Assembly (NCBI GenBank): GCA_023228285.1
Contig: JALOBM010000003.1
Coordinates: 1 to 64,000, forward strand
Length of the DNA stretch: 64,000 bases
DNA from: Candidatus Cloacimonadota bacterium
Lineage (GTDB): Bacteria; Cloacimonadota; Cloacimonadia; Cloacimonadales; Cloacimonadaceae
Direction of reading: 5' to 3'
Below the pieces are notes generated by a model, which was given only the letters and a program-made list of their open reading frames with translations, was not told the DNA's origin and ran no database searches. Each line of letters starts with the position of its first letter. The first letter of the stretch is position 1. Positions 7,295-16,230 of this stretch are shown here, piece by piece. The translations under genes were made by a program, and so were the position numbers.

Positions 7295-10200
7295 TTATTT
7301 CATCAGCATTACTTTTCTGGTGAAGGCTTCAGATGAAGCTTCCATCCGAATCAGGTAGATACCGCTGCTTACGCCTTGACCACGGGAATCCTTACCATTC
7401 CACACTTTGCGGTGCTCACCGGCAGGCAGATCCCCATTAAATATCTCGCTTACCTTCTGTCCCTTCAGATTGTACACGCAAAGGCGTACCGGACCATCGT
7501 TGGCGAGAGCGAATGCGATGTTGGTTTCTGGATTGAAGGGATTGGGGTAGTTTCCGAGCAGAGAAGTGGTGTTGGGTATCTGCATTGGGTCTTCCGTATC
7601 CGATCCGCCCCAAGAGAATTCCACCATTTCGCTTTTCTTGCTATTGCCCTCAATGTACTTAGCGATTACATAGTAACAATAATCTCCGGTATTCAGAAGA
7701 GTTTCCTGATATGAGGGCATTTGCACTTCAGCTACCAATTCATAAGCACCGGCACCATAACGGCGATGAACCTCATATGAGTATATTGCGAAGTCTGGCT
7801 CCAGAGGTGGATTCCAGCTGAGGGACATCAGTGACTGATTGATCTGATGAGAGATATCGGTTACCGGCTTCAGGTAGTTCAGATAGAAATCTTGCTCCAG
7901 AATGGGAGTTTCATCGGTGAGAGTAAGGGTATAGGTATCCATGCTGTAGTAACCTTCTCCGCCAACAGAGAGCTCATGCTCTGCAAGAGGCATATACAAG
8001 CGGTAGAAGCCTTCCATGTTTGGAGAAGTACAGAGTCGGTTCTGATTGCTTACAAACACATTAGTGAAGTCCACATTGGGGTCGGAACTGCTTACGATGC
8101 CTTCAACCTTACCGGCATAGGCCAGGTAACCGCTGGTACGGACGTCGTCTATAAACCATCCGGGAGCTACTCCACCGTAGTTTGGCGCACCAAAGCTAAA
8201 GCGGAATTGAACTGTCTGGTTACCGTAACTTGCCAGGGGAATCCTCACCAGTGTCCAATCTTCCAAAACTCCTTGGTATCCGGGGCCTGCAAGTGCCACT
8301 ACATTGCTAACGGGGTATCCGTTTTCTGGGCTAAGCACTTGCCATACTGAACCGCCATTGGTCGATATCTTTACGTTACCGCCGGCATTGACCGTACCGG
8401 TGTTGTATTTGTGCCAAAACTCCAGCATGAAGTTTGCACCTATGTAAACAGGTTGTGTTGTGAGATTATAACTGGCTCCGGGGCTGAAGTCGGAATCGAG
8501 TCTGGTAGCCCAGATCTTCGAACCGCTGTGGGCTCCGGCATACTCCGACACTCCCCATTCCCACCCGTTGTAAGCAGGTGAAGGTTCGAAGTATCCATTA
8601 TCATATTCGAAGTCTTCGCTCATACCGGTGGTTCCCACACTTACCAGAAGCTGTGATGTATCGACGTTTGCATGATCCGCAAAGTAGCTCACATAGAATG
8701 TGATATTGTTACCCTGGGGTGTATCCGGGGATAGTGTGATGGGAAACATCATTTGTACAGTGCTTAGCGCTGGTACTGTTGCGATGCTCTCTCCAGTGCT
8801 TTCGAAGGTAACGTAGGGTGATATGCTCATGATACTGGCAGAAAGATTGAAGATATCCAGTTCTGAGATGTTGCTGAAGTTCACCACCATCTCTATTGTC
8901 TCGCCGGGTTCAGCCAGACCATTGGCATTGCCCTGAGCGTCGTTCATCATGTAACTGCTTACCATTATGCTTGGTCTGCGAACGGTGAAGCTTACTGGGT
9001 AGTTCCATTCGGATTCATCGTTAGTGATGTGCAACATCAGCTCAATCATGCTTCCGTCTGGGCAGTCCTCATCGATATACACAGTGATTGGGGTTTTATT
9101 TATGGCGCTGTTATCTCCGGGGATATCCGGATACAGACTCTCCCCTTGAACCAATTGTGCGAATGGGTGATTGATGCTGGCAGATACTGCGGCATCCGTT
9201 GCTGTGTTTAGCCCTTGATTGATCAGGCGAATTCCCAGTTCCACGGTCTCGGTTGGTTCGGCGATGTTATTGCCGTTGGGATCGGTTACTATGAGGTCGT
9301 GTACAATCAGGTGCGGTGTTTCATGCAAGACCGGAACTGTAGTGATGATAAGAGCGGATTGGTTCGAGAGCTGAGCTGCTCCGGGGGCATACTGATTGTT
9401 GTAGGTATATTCCAATCCCACGGTATTGCTGTGGTCTTTGATTCCGATGGTGGCATAATTACCATGCCTGGGAGAGTATCCACCCCCGCCAACGTCCATA
9501 TTATTGAAATCCAGATATTGGATCTTGATCTTACCATCGCCAAGACTGGTCGGATGGTAGTTGGGATCATAGAAGATTACCTGGAATGTTTCCAGGGAAC
9601 TGCGGTTGTATCCGTTGCGCATCTTGCTATACTCTATGATAAAATGATGGTTTTGGGCATCGTAGTATTTATATATACCGCTATCGCCCAACAGGATCAA
9701 GTCGTCCCAAAACGCTGCGATCATCGGTGATGGCCCAAGCCCGCCCGGCAGACGGCAGTTGCGGAATTCGGAGTTCTCAGTAACTCCCATTGCAATAAAT
9801 CCGTTGGTGCTCACTGTAATCTGATTATAAGGCACACCATAAAATGGGAAAGTAAAGGGCAAATCAACTACTTCAAGAGTAGTGCTGCCGGTTTGGTCGC
9901 CTTCATCATCGCTGGTACCGCTGTCGCTAAGGGTGTTCAACCTGATCCCTCCTCCACTGAGAGTGGGGTCGATCTCGATCCATTCGTAAGTGGGGCAATC
10001 CATGAACTGGATATCGCTCATATCGTATATGAAGTAACCATAGCTATCGGGTCCCATCGGTGTGCTTTGGCTTACGTTTCCGATCGAAATGTTAAAAAAG
10101 GCATCCTGCATGAATCCGCTTTCATTGCTGAGGCGTACCCTAAAGGGAATTTGCATGCCGGGCACGAGAAGAGAGCGGGCAAATAGCCCGAAACTATCCA

Positions 10201-12730
10201 GAGTCCAAGTAAGTTCACCTGCATTGATGGTACCCACATAAGCACTATTATCTTCTACCAACACCAGGTCATTCAAGGAAAACAGCTGTGCGTTAACATT
10301 TTCAACGGAGGCAGTAGAGGAGTTTTTTATTCCCAGGTTCAGGGTTCCGGTTTCTGCTGGATCGAGTATTGAATTACTCCCAGCCTGTACGGTAATGCTT
10401 TCCACCGCCAATACGGCGTTGTGAGAGCTAATGTGAACAGGGAATTGATGCTGAGTACCAGCTCCATCGGTGAGAGTAAGCACCAGTCTGATGTCGTGAT
10501 AACCGGGCAGATTGTGAGCGATATCAAAGAGCACAAATTCCTGTGCTAAAGCGGTTCCTCCGCTTGGGATATTCGGGAAGCTGATCTCTTCGCTCAGTAG
10601 TTCAATATAGGTATCTTCGGAGCTAACTGTACCACTGAGGGATACCAGTTCCACATCCGCAGTATTTTTGGCGGATAGCATCACAGCGATGCGTTCTCCG
10701 GCTTCCGCAGAGGCATTATCATTGCCCGCAGAACCGCTACTACCATCGTCAACGATCAATAAATCATGATAAACTAAGCCGCCGACATCTGGTTCCACAT
10801 AGATCTGTGCTGGTTTTTTATCGTTCTTGGCTGCAGTTACAAGGATGCTCGTAGAGATTCCACCAGAGATATGAAGAGTGATGTTTCCAAATTCATCGGT
10901 GTATCCGCGATCCAGAATAGTGTTCTGATCTTCGCTGAATGCAGTAACGCTAGCATTTGCAATAGGATTGCCATTGGCATCCGTTATGCTTACATCCAGC
11001 AGATTTGTGCCTAGAGTAAGAGTAGCGGGGGCATTGATCTGCAAGCTTTCGGGAATGCCAACAAATACTTCCATGGTTGGATCGCCCATCAGATTGCACC
11101 AGTGTGCGAAGTAATTTGCCTCATTACTGTGTGAAGCTCCATACACCTCTCGGATGAACAGCCTGCCATTCAACAGAGCTTCACCCATGCTGCGCATATT
11201 GTTGGCAAAAATAGCGTTAAAGATACCGGCATTCAGAGTGTTATTAAACATGGTATGCGTTCCGCTGGTTGCCATACCTATAGCGGTAACTGCTCCGGAG
11301 GTATTTTGCGCAGTGCCCAACCGGATGAAGGTCTCTGTAGTGCCATCTCCATAGGAGCTGCCAAAGTTTCCGGTACTGCAGGTCAGAATTACCGCATGCG
11401 GAAGCATAGAACCGTTGTTCAGCGAAGAGCCGGGGCTCCAACCACTCATACCTATGTAACCACGATAGCCGAAGAAGTTTACGCCATCGTTGATACCGCT
11501 GTTTATAGCTGAAGAGTAGCTTCCGCTGTAGCTTTCGAAGAAGCTGTAATCGGGATTTACCATCTCAGCAAGTTCTTTAACATATTTGCAGTTATAAATG
11601 CATGAGACACCGGAGGAACTGGGGTCTCCGACCAAGAGTATTCTATTCAGCCAAGCCGCTGATGTGGGATCGTTTACAATGTCTTTTTCGTATTTATATA
11701 CTTTGCTTAAAACAGTGGACAGTTGATCTGCGGTTTGCACGGAAATGCGGCCTATGAAGGCGTCTCCCAGATAATCGTTTCCAGCCAGGAAGGTATAAGG
11801 ATAATCCCCTTCTCCGCCATAATTGGAGAAGTTTTCATAATGTGTGGGTATCTGCGGAGTATCACCTATTATCACTATGTAATCCGGTCGAGTGGCAGGA
11901 TCGTTGTATTGAATTTGAATAAAGTTCTTGATAGCAGAAGAGGTCGAGCCTGTATCTTGAGTGCTCACCAGGTTCACTTCGTGCCCTTTTTGCCGCTTCC
12001 AGTTTGCAAACATATTGACCTGGGTCATATAGAATGTATTCACACCACTGGGGTAGATCATCAGGATTCTGCCATATTCATCCCCGCTGTGCAGGTTCCG
12101 GTAATCTGCAAAGTTCAATAAATTGGCTTCATAAATATCGCGGAAGGCTGGCGAATAATCTGCATAGGCAGGAATCTCCAGAGCGCCCTTTTCGTTTGTG
12201 AAGGATATCTTGATATCGATCTCTTCATGTACTGTCAGTTCCCCGCTCTGCGCATTCCATTGCAGGGGATTTACGCTGAATTGGAGCACGCGAAAATCTC
12301 TGAGAATAGCAATCTGATTGGTTTGTACCAGATCCTTGGGGGCAGATTCATTGTATTTGCTGCGATCGTACAGAAAGTTCGCTTTGTTTTCCTCGGAGTC
12401 AAAAACTGGCATCGGGTGGATGTCGCCAATGGTCTTGCTGCGTCCGCTGGTTACCTGTAGTTGGTAGGAACCGGTGGGGGGCAAGATGATGCTTCCGCTG
12501 AAAACTGGAAGATTCGGTCCCCCAGTATCTGCAGATTCTGAGGATTCAGCCATACTGAGAACATGAAAGTCTTCATTCTGAATGCTTTCTGTACTAATCT
12601 TCAATTCAGGAGTCCGGAACTTCAGTTCCAAATCTCTGGTATGAGAAGATGCAAGCGTTAACGGACCCGCCAGAAGGGTCAGCACTGTAAAACAGTTTAA
12701 TAGTAATAGTAGAATCAGCTTTTTTCTCAT
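7295..12730 (-). CDS. Very large gingipain-like (C25 fold) secreted protein with T9SS C-terminal sorting domain
   Basis: An 1811-residue exported protein. Order: signal peptide (1-21), pro-region, C25-type domain (about 220-560), Ig-like linker (560-655), CARDB-like beta repeats, a nidogen-like segment around TFPFYGVPYNQITVSTNGF, more beta repeats, a jelly-roll segment around EDFEYDNGYFEPSP, a carboxypeptidase-regulatory-like domain, a fibronectin III domain (SLSWNPPLEPDFAIYSYEVH) and a C-terminal type IX sorting domain (GNYPNPFNPETNIAF ... GIYLIRMEA). The nucleophile region LTCSTGNF (Cys451) is kept. The position of the catalytic His, normally GHG, reads YRGYIGMSGW, so Tyr425 stands where His is expected. 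It may therefore be a non-peptidase or use another residue. Expected at the cell surface or secreted. It follows the terminator of the upstream lipoprotein gene, so it probably has its own promoter. Confidence 0.85.
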   Translation of the reverse strand: MRKKLILLLLLNCFTVLTLLAGPLTLASSHTRDLELKFRTPELKISTESIQNEDFHVLSMAESSESADTGGPNLPVFSGSIILPPTGSYQLQVTSGRSKTIGDIHPMPVFDSEENKANFLYDRSKYNESAPKDLVQTNQIAILRDFRVLQFSVNPLQWNAQSGELTVHEEIDIKISFTNEKGALEIPAYADYSPAFRDIYEANLLNFADYRNLHSGDEYGRILMIYPSGVNTFYMTQVNMFANWKRQKGHEVNLVSTQDTGSTSSAIKNFIQIQYNDPATRPDYIVIIGDTPQIPTHYENFSNYGGEGDYPYTFLAGNDYLGDAFIGRISVQTADQLSTVLSKVYKYEKDIVNDPTSAAWLNRILLVGDPSSSGVSCIYNCKYVKELAEMVNPDYSFFESYSGSYSSAINSGINDGVNFFGYRGYIGMSGWSPGSSLNNGSMLPHAVILTCSTGNFGSSYGDGTTETFIRLGTAQNTSGAVTAIGMATSGTHTMFNNTLNAGIFNAIFANNMRSMGEALLNGRLFIREVYGASHSNEANYFAHWCNLMGDPTMEVFVGIPESLQINAPATLTLGTNLLDVSITDANGNPIANASVTAFSEDQNTILDRGYTDEFGNITLHISGGISTSILVTAAKNDKKPAQIYVEPDVGGLVYHDLLIVDDGSSGSAGNDNASAEAGERIAVMLSAKNTADVELVSLSGTVSSEDTYIELLSEEISFPNIPSGGTALAQEFVLFDIAHNLPGYHDIRLVLTLTDGAGTQHQFPVHISSHNAVLAVESITVQAGSNSILDPAETGTLNLGIKNSSTASVENVNAQLFSLNDLVLVEDNSAYVGTINAGELTWTLDSFGLFARSLLVPGMQIPFRVRLSNESGFMQDAFFNISIGNVSQSTPMGPDSYGYFIYDMSDIQFMDCPTYEWIEIDPTLSGGGIRLNTLSDSGTSDDEGDQTGSTTLEVVDLPFTFPFYGVPYNQITVSTNGFIAMGVTENSEFRNCRLPGGLGPSPMIAAFWDDLILLGDSGIYKYYDAQNHHFIIEYSKMRNGYNRSSLETFQVIFYDPNYHPTSLGDGKIKIQYLDFNNMDVGGGGYSPRHGNYATIGIKDHSNTVGLEYTYNNQYAPGAAQLSNQSALIITTVPVLHETPHLIVHDLIVTDPNGNNIAEPTETVELGIRLINQGLNTATDAAVSASINHPFAQLVQGESLYPDIPGDNSAINKTPITVYIDEDCPDGSMIELMLHITNDESEWNYPVSFTVRRPSIMVSSYMMNDAQGNANGLAEPGETIEMVVNFSNISELDIFNLSASIMSISPYVTFESTGESIATVPALSTVQMMFPITLSPDTPQGNNITFYVSYFADHANVDTSQLLVSVGTTGMSEDFEYDNGYFEPSPAYNGWEWGVSEYAGAHSGSKIWATRLDSDFSPGASYNLTTQPVYIGANFMLEFWHKYNTGTVNAGGNVKISTNGGSVWQVLSPENGYPVSNVVALAGPGYQGVLEDWTLVRIPLASYGNQTVQFRFSFGAPNYGGVAPGWFIDDVRTSGYLAYAGKVEGIVSSSDPNVDFTNVFVSNQNRLCTSPNMEGFYRLYMPLAEHELSVGGEGYYSMDTYTLTLTDETPILEQDFYLNYLKPVTDISHQINQSLMSLSWNPPLEPDFAIYSYEVHRRYGAGAYELVAEVQMPSYQETLLNTGDYCYYVIAKYIEGNSKKSEMVEFSWGGSDTEDPMQIPNTTSLLGNYPNPFNPETNIAFALANDGPVRLCVYNLKGQKVSEIFNGDLPAGEHRKVWNGKDSRGQGVSSGIYLIRMEASSEAFTRKVMLMK

Positions 12731-12753
12731 TTTTTCTTATGCTCCATATACGT

Positions 12754-12787
12754 AAAAGGAACCTGAAACATATCGTCAGGTTCCTTT
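12754..12787 (-). terminator. Rho-independent terminator of the LVIVD lipoprotein gene
   Basis: On the minus strand AAAGGAACCTGA pairs with TCAGGTTCCTTTT across a nine-base loop, ending in a T-run. It separates the lipoprotein gene from the large C25 gene downstream. Confidence 0.8.
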
Positions 12788-12820
12788 AGAATTTATTGAA
12801 CTAGTTAAAACTGGTACGCA

Positions 12821-13852
12821 TCAGTTCATTTTATAGAAATAGATACCGTTGTCGCGGGTACCAACGATCAAAGTGTCGTCAATCATATTGACGGTGTTCA
12901 CATATCCGCCTTCGGTAATCTGTTTGACCAGCCGTGGACGGGCAGGATCGCTGATGTTGAAAACATAGCAACCACCACCACCGGAACTGATCGCTATGGT
13001 ATTATTGGAATAGGCTATATCCGAAGCGTATCCGGTGGTAAGGTATTCGGCTACATGAACCGGATTGGTCTTATCGCTCAGGTTCACAACCTGCAAACCT
13101 CCCTGCCGAGCGGCGATATAAGCATAATTGTTGTGAATAACCACTTGTTCCGCTTCGCCTTTTACGGCCAGTTCACTAATTACTGTACCGCTGGGTTTAT
13201 CGATTACCAACAAGCCTCTCTGTTGAGCGGCTGCATACAGGTAGCTGGCGTCTATATCCAAACCGGATACTATAGCCGGAACTTCAATACCCCCGTTTGT
13301 GTAATTAGGATACACATTAGCCTCATAAGCTCCGTTGTAAGCGAGCAGTGAGATTCGGTTTGACAGGCAATAAGCAATGTCGAATACATGGTTATCTGTG
13401 GGAGTGTCCAAGTCATAAATGGCAATGTCGTGGATGTCCTGAGTGTTCCCGATAATGGAATGAAGCCATATCAGACTATCTGGATTTGCGCTATCAAGAA
13501 TATATATAGTGTCCGTTTTTTGGATTTCATTGATCAAAAGGCGATCATGGGCTGGAGAAACTGATATCCTGCGGGTACGGTACAGGATCTCATCAGAACC
13601 ATCAGCAGCTTCTATCTTGGTGTACCATTCAAGATGATGATTATCGAGATTAATGGTAGCAACACCGCCCTGATCCAATGCCACAAAAGCGTGTGTATCC
13701 CCAATCTCTATCTCACAGGGATTACCGACCACCGGTACCTGCGCCAGGAGTTCATAATTTTTTCCCCCGTCAAAGGCTGTATTGCGTTCTGCACAAGCGG
13801 TTAATGCCAGCATAACTACCAGCGACATATATATTAAAACCTTTCTCGACAT
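12821..13852 (-). CDS. LVIVD-repeat beta-propeller lipoprotein
   Basis: A 343-residue exported lipoprotein. The signal peptide ends in a lipobox LTAC with Cys20. The rest is made of repeats of the LVIVD type, for example YLYAAAQQRGLLVIDKPSG, NYAYIAARQGGLQVVNLSDK and NTIAISSGGGGCYVFNISDP, each starting with a strand and ending in a V-N-x-S turn. Such repeats form a propeller; they usually have no assigned enzymatic role and may bind partners at the cell surface. I start at the ATG at 13852, six bases after GGAGG; the TTG one codon earlier is less likely. A terminator follows the gene and another precedes it (after hydE), so it appears monocistronic. It sits next to the large C25 surface protein. 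Confidence 0.85.
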   Translation of the reverse strand: MSRKVLIYMSLVVMLALTACAERNTAFDGGKNYELLAQVPVVGNPCEIEIGDTHAFVALDQGGVATINLDNHHLEWYTKIEAADGSDEILYRTRRISVSPAHDRLLINEIQKTDTIYILDSANPDSLIWLHSIIGNTQDIHDIAIYDLDTPTDNHVFDIAYCLSNRISLLAYNGAYEANVYPNYTNGGIEVPAIVSGLDIDASYLYAAAQQRGLLVIDKPSGTVISELAVKGEAEQVVIHNNYAYIAARQGGLQVVNLSDKTNPVHVAEYLTTGYASDIAYSNNTIAISSGGGGCYVFNISDPARPRLVKQITEGGYVNTVNMIDDTLIVGTRDNGIYFYKMN

Positions 13853-13933
13853 CAAGATCCTCCATCATATCGATCGCATAATTTTCTTCTAGCAGCTTTG
13901 TATGCAAGAAGCATTCCCAAAGCTTTCCTTTTA

Positions 13934-13974
13934 CAAAAAAAGAAAGACTCTGCCTTATGATAATCAGCAGAGCC
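13934..13974 (-). terminator. Rho-independent terminator of hydE
   Basis: On the minus strand GGCTCTGC pairs with GCAGAG around a loop of about 13 bases, followed by TCTTTCTTTTTTT. It begins 25 bases after the hydE stop codon. Confidence 0.85.
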
Positions 13975-13998
13975 ATGTGTTTATGATATAATTCTCAG

Positions 13999-15045
13999 CT
14001 ATTTAGTCCGTGATGCAAAATGACAGGAGTCTCCCCATTCATCGAAACCGATGCTTTCTCCAATGGATTCGATTCGGCGGCTAAGGCAACCTATACACTG
14101 ATCGGCATTCTCATCCAGGCAGGGTTTACCTTCATACAACTGGTATCCTTCCCGATACTTGGTGTCCGTGATGTTTGGCATCAGCACATTCGCTCCGGCC
14201 AATAGCCCCAGTTCTCTTCCTTCGGGATGTAGCGCCTGCAGAGCGGTTGTGGCGGCAATATTTATATCCTTCAATGCAATGCGGCAGCATGCAATCAGTT
14301 TTAGGCCCATCTTTAGGGCATTATCGGCATCAAAACCCTCTATCAGGTGCTTCAAAGGAGTTCCATGATGCGGGATATAAGGACCCATGCCCAACATATC
14401 TATATCAATATCATAAAAGAACAGGATGTCATTTGCGATGGATTCCACTGTTTGTCCGGGAAGACCCACCATGATGCCCGTTCCCACTTGGTATCCGGTT
14501 TTCCGCAATAGACCAAGGCATTGCTTTCGATAATCAAAGCTGTGATCGGCGGGATGCAGTTTTCTATACAAATCCCGATCAGAAGTTTCAATCCTCAGCA
14601 GATATCGATGTGCTCCTGCATCAAACCAGCGCTTATATACGTCTTCGCTCTGTTCGCCCAGGGAAAGGGTGATTCCCAGTTTTCCCCCGGAAAGCTGTTT
14701 TATTCCAAGTATCAGCTCTTCGATGAAGTCTGTCCAGGCTTTGTCCGAGCGTTCCCCGGCTTGAATTACCAAGCTGCCGTAATGCTGTTCAAAACACCAT
14801 TTTGCCTCAGCGAGAGCTTCATCCATGCTGATTGTATAGCGTTCAAAATCTGGATTGCTGCTGCGAATGCCGCAATAGTAGCAATTCTTTGTGCAGATGT
14901 TACTTAACTCTATGATTCCGCGGAAATAGACCTTGGTTCCCACATACTGTTTTTTTACAGCATAAGCCTGTTTGTACAGGGCTTGCAGCTCATCCTCATT
15001 TGTGAGGCTGAGCATTCTAATCAGTTCATTTTTATCTGGACACAT
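13999..15045 (-). CDS. hydE: [FeFe]-hydrogenase H-cluster maturase HydE
   Basis: Radical SAM enzyme of 348 residues that acts with HydG and HydF in building the diiron subcluster of [FeFe]-hydrogenase. The radical SAM motif CTKNCYYC (Cys51, Cys55, Cys58) follows the conserved FRGIIELSNI. Other family landmarks are VIQAGERSD, LSLGEQSEDVYKRW, YLLRIETSD, HP-D-SF-YR, GIMVGLPGQT and MGPYIPHHGTPL. The C-terminal segment CLDENADQCIGC keeps the three-cysteine C-x7-C-x2-C pattern known to bind an auxiliary cluster in some HydE proteins. It stands alone: no hydF, hydG or hydrogenase gene lies in the window. The start has a strong AGAGGTGAT upstream, and a promoter is visible. Biotin synthase and PylB are related, but the N-terminal motif and length fit HydE. 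Confidence 0.93.
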   Translation of the reverse strand: MCPDKNELIRMLSLTNEDELQALYKQAYAVKKQYVGTKVYFRGIIELSNICTKNCYYCGIRSSNPDFERYTISMDEALAEAKWCFEQHYGSLVIQAGERSDKAWTDFIEELILGIKQLSGGKLGITLSLGEQSEDVYKRWFDAGAHRYLLRIETSDRDLYRKLHPADHSFDYRKQCLGLLRKTGYQVGTGIMVGLPGQTVESIANDILFFYDIDIDMLGMGPYIPHHGTPLKHLIEGFDADNALKMGLKLIACCRIALKDINIAATTALQALHPEGRELGLLAGANVLMPNITDTKYREGYQLYEGKPCLDENADQCIGCLSRRIESIGESIGFDEWGDSCHFASRTK

Positions 15046-15065
15046 CTATTATCACCTCTTTTGAT

Positions 15066-15093
15066 ATAATACCTGTTAGTGCAGTATCGGCAA
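15066..15093 (-). promoter_or_regulatory. hydE: Promoter of hydE
   Basis: On the minus strand TTGCCG (15088-15093) and TATTAT (15066-15071) are 16 bases apart, about 20 bases before the hydE start. Confidence 0.55.
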
Positions 15094-15176
15094 ACTATAT
15101 TCCCGGAATTGCCCTTTCTTAGCTGGTGAACCTGATCAACAACCCCCTCCCTCTCTACCAACGCTGTGGGTCAAGC

Positions 15177-15259
15177 TATGCCGAAGCAGATATAAAGCTG
15201 TTATTATCTAGTGCCCACTCGATGATAACCCGATGATATCTGCTTTATATCTGCTTTAC
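15177..15259 (+). repeat. Dispersed hairpin repeat, copy 3
   Basis: ATGCCGAAGCAGATATAAAG, then GTTATTATC, tAGTG-CC-CACTc, GATGATAAC, then CGATGATATCTGCTTTA and a repeat of ATCTGCTTTAC. The tail is shared with copy 4, so these two form a subfamily. It lies between the divergent hydE and the gene at 15466. Confidence 0.8.
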
Positions 15260-15465
15260 ATAAAGAGCTAGTACATGATGTCAAAGAATGATTAATAGTA
15301 CTTGATGCTAAATTGTTCTTGACAACAATTCCTCGATTTCGATTGGTGCAAACATGGCTTAGCCGCACGGATCAGCTTGCGTAAATATTGAAAATCGCCA
15401 TTCTCAGAGGGAATTCTTATTCTGGTTCAAGTTAGGCAAATCAGAATGACTGCACAGGAGTAACG

Positions 15466-15876
15466 ATGTCAGACAGTATCTATTCTCAACCATTTTATGC
15501 CCGAATACCATCCATGTTGGTAGCAAAAGACAAGCTTGTGGGTCTTAATCCTGAAGATGAGGTGATGTCTCGCTTGGAAAATCGTCTCGAAGTGGAGGGA
15601 ATCAAGCTGGAAAACATGCGTAAATTTGGATCTGATATACCCGTATCGGAAGAGGATAAGGCACAAGGCAAGCGGGGTTACGAGTATTGGGTTCAGGTAC
15701 CCGGGTATGCCTACGATTTTCCCGGATTGCTGGTAGAGTCCTTTAACGGTGGCAATTATGTGGCACTAAAGATCGAGAATCCCTTTGAAGACCCTTTCAC
15801 GCGCATTCCCGGAGCATGGGAAAGATTGATAAAGCACATCGAGGAACAGTGTATTACCACAGATTGGCAGCATTAA
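15466..15876 (+). CDS. Small protein, possibly GyrI/AraC-effector-binding-like
   Basis: A 136-residue soluble protein with a good ribosome binding site (AGGAG, six bases before ATG). The core YEYWVQVPGYAYDFPGL, then NYVALKIENPFEDPF, then IPGAWERLIKHIEE recalls the second half of the GyrI-like or AraC effector-binding fold, where a tryptophan- or glutamate-containing helix follows two strands. The match is by eye and weak. No signal peptide. It is a single gene divergent from hydE, with hairpin repeat copy 3 between them and more than 300 bases of non-coding DNA behind it. Function unknown; binding of a small hydrophobic ligand is possible. Confidence 0.6.
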   Translation: MSDSIYSQPFYARIPSMLVAKDKLVGLNPEDEVMSRLENRLEVEGIKLENMRKFGSDIPVSEEDKAQGKRGYEYWVQVPGYAYDFPGLLVESFNGGNYVALKIENPFEDPFTRIPGAWERLIKHIEEQCITTDWQH

Positions 15877-16230
15877 GCTGGGGATTGCCTGGAAGAAGTA
15901 TCTGTCTCGGATTCTTCTGTAAGCATGACAATATACATCAGAGTGAAGGATTGATATAGTGTGAGCCGGTAAGGATGGCAGTGATCACTAACTGTTATAA
16001 TACTGCAATCCTTCAAGTATTATATACAGTATCGATAATTTGTATTGACAGATTTCCTAGCTATAAAAATAGTGATAGTAAATGAAGCCGCCAGCTTCTG
16101 CCTTGCTGCCTGAATGTGCGTGCAGGGCTATACATAGACAACAAATACGTGTAGATAATTACTATTGAAGCAGGCGGAGTTTCCTCAAGGAGATTTCGCC
16201 TGCTTCATTTCCGGTAAGAAGGAGGTTCTT
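15877..16230 (+). promoter_or_regulatory. Leader and promoter region of the infC operon
   Basis: TTGACA at 16045-16050 is followed after 17 bases by AATAGT (16068-16073), a candidate promoter. The leader downstream can form several hairpins: GAAGC/GCTTC at about 16085-16099, GCCTTGC/GCAGGGC at about 16101-16130, and a perfect 10-bp stem GAAGCAGGCG (16167-16176) / CGCCTGCTTC (16197-16206). The last ends 12 bases before the infC ribosome binding site and could regulate infC-rpmI-rplT translation or act as an attenuator. In other bacteria L20 represses this operon through leader RNA; that it does so here is a guess. Confidence 0.5.
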
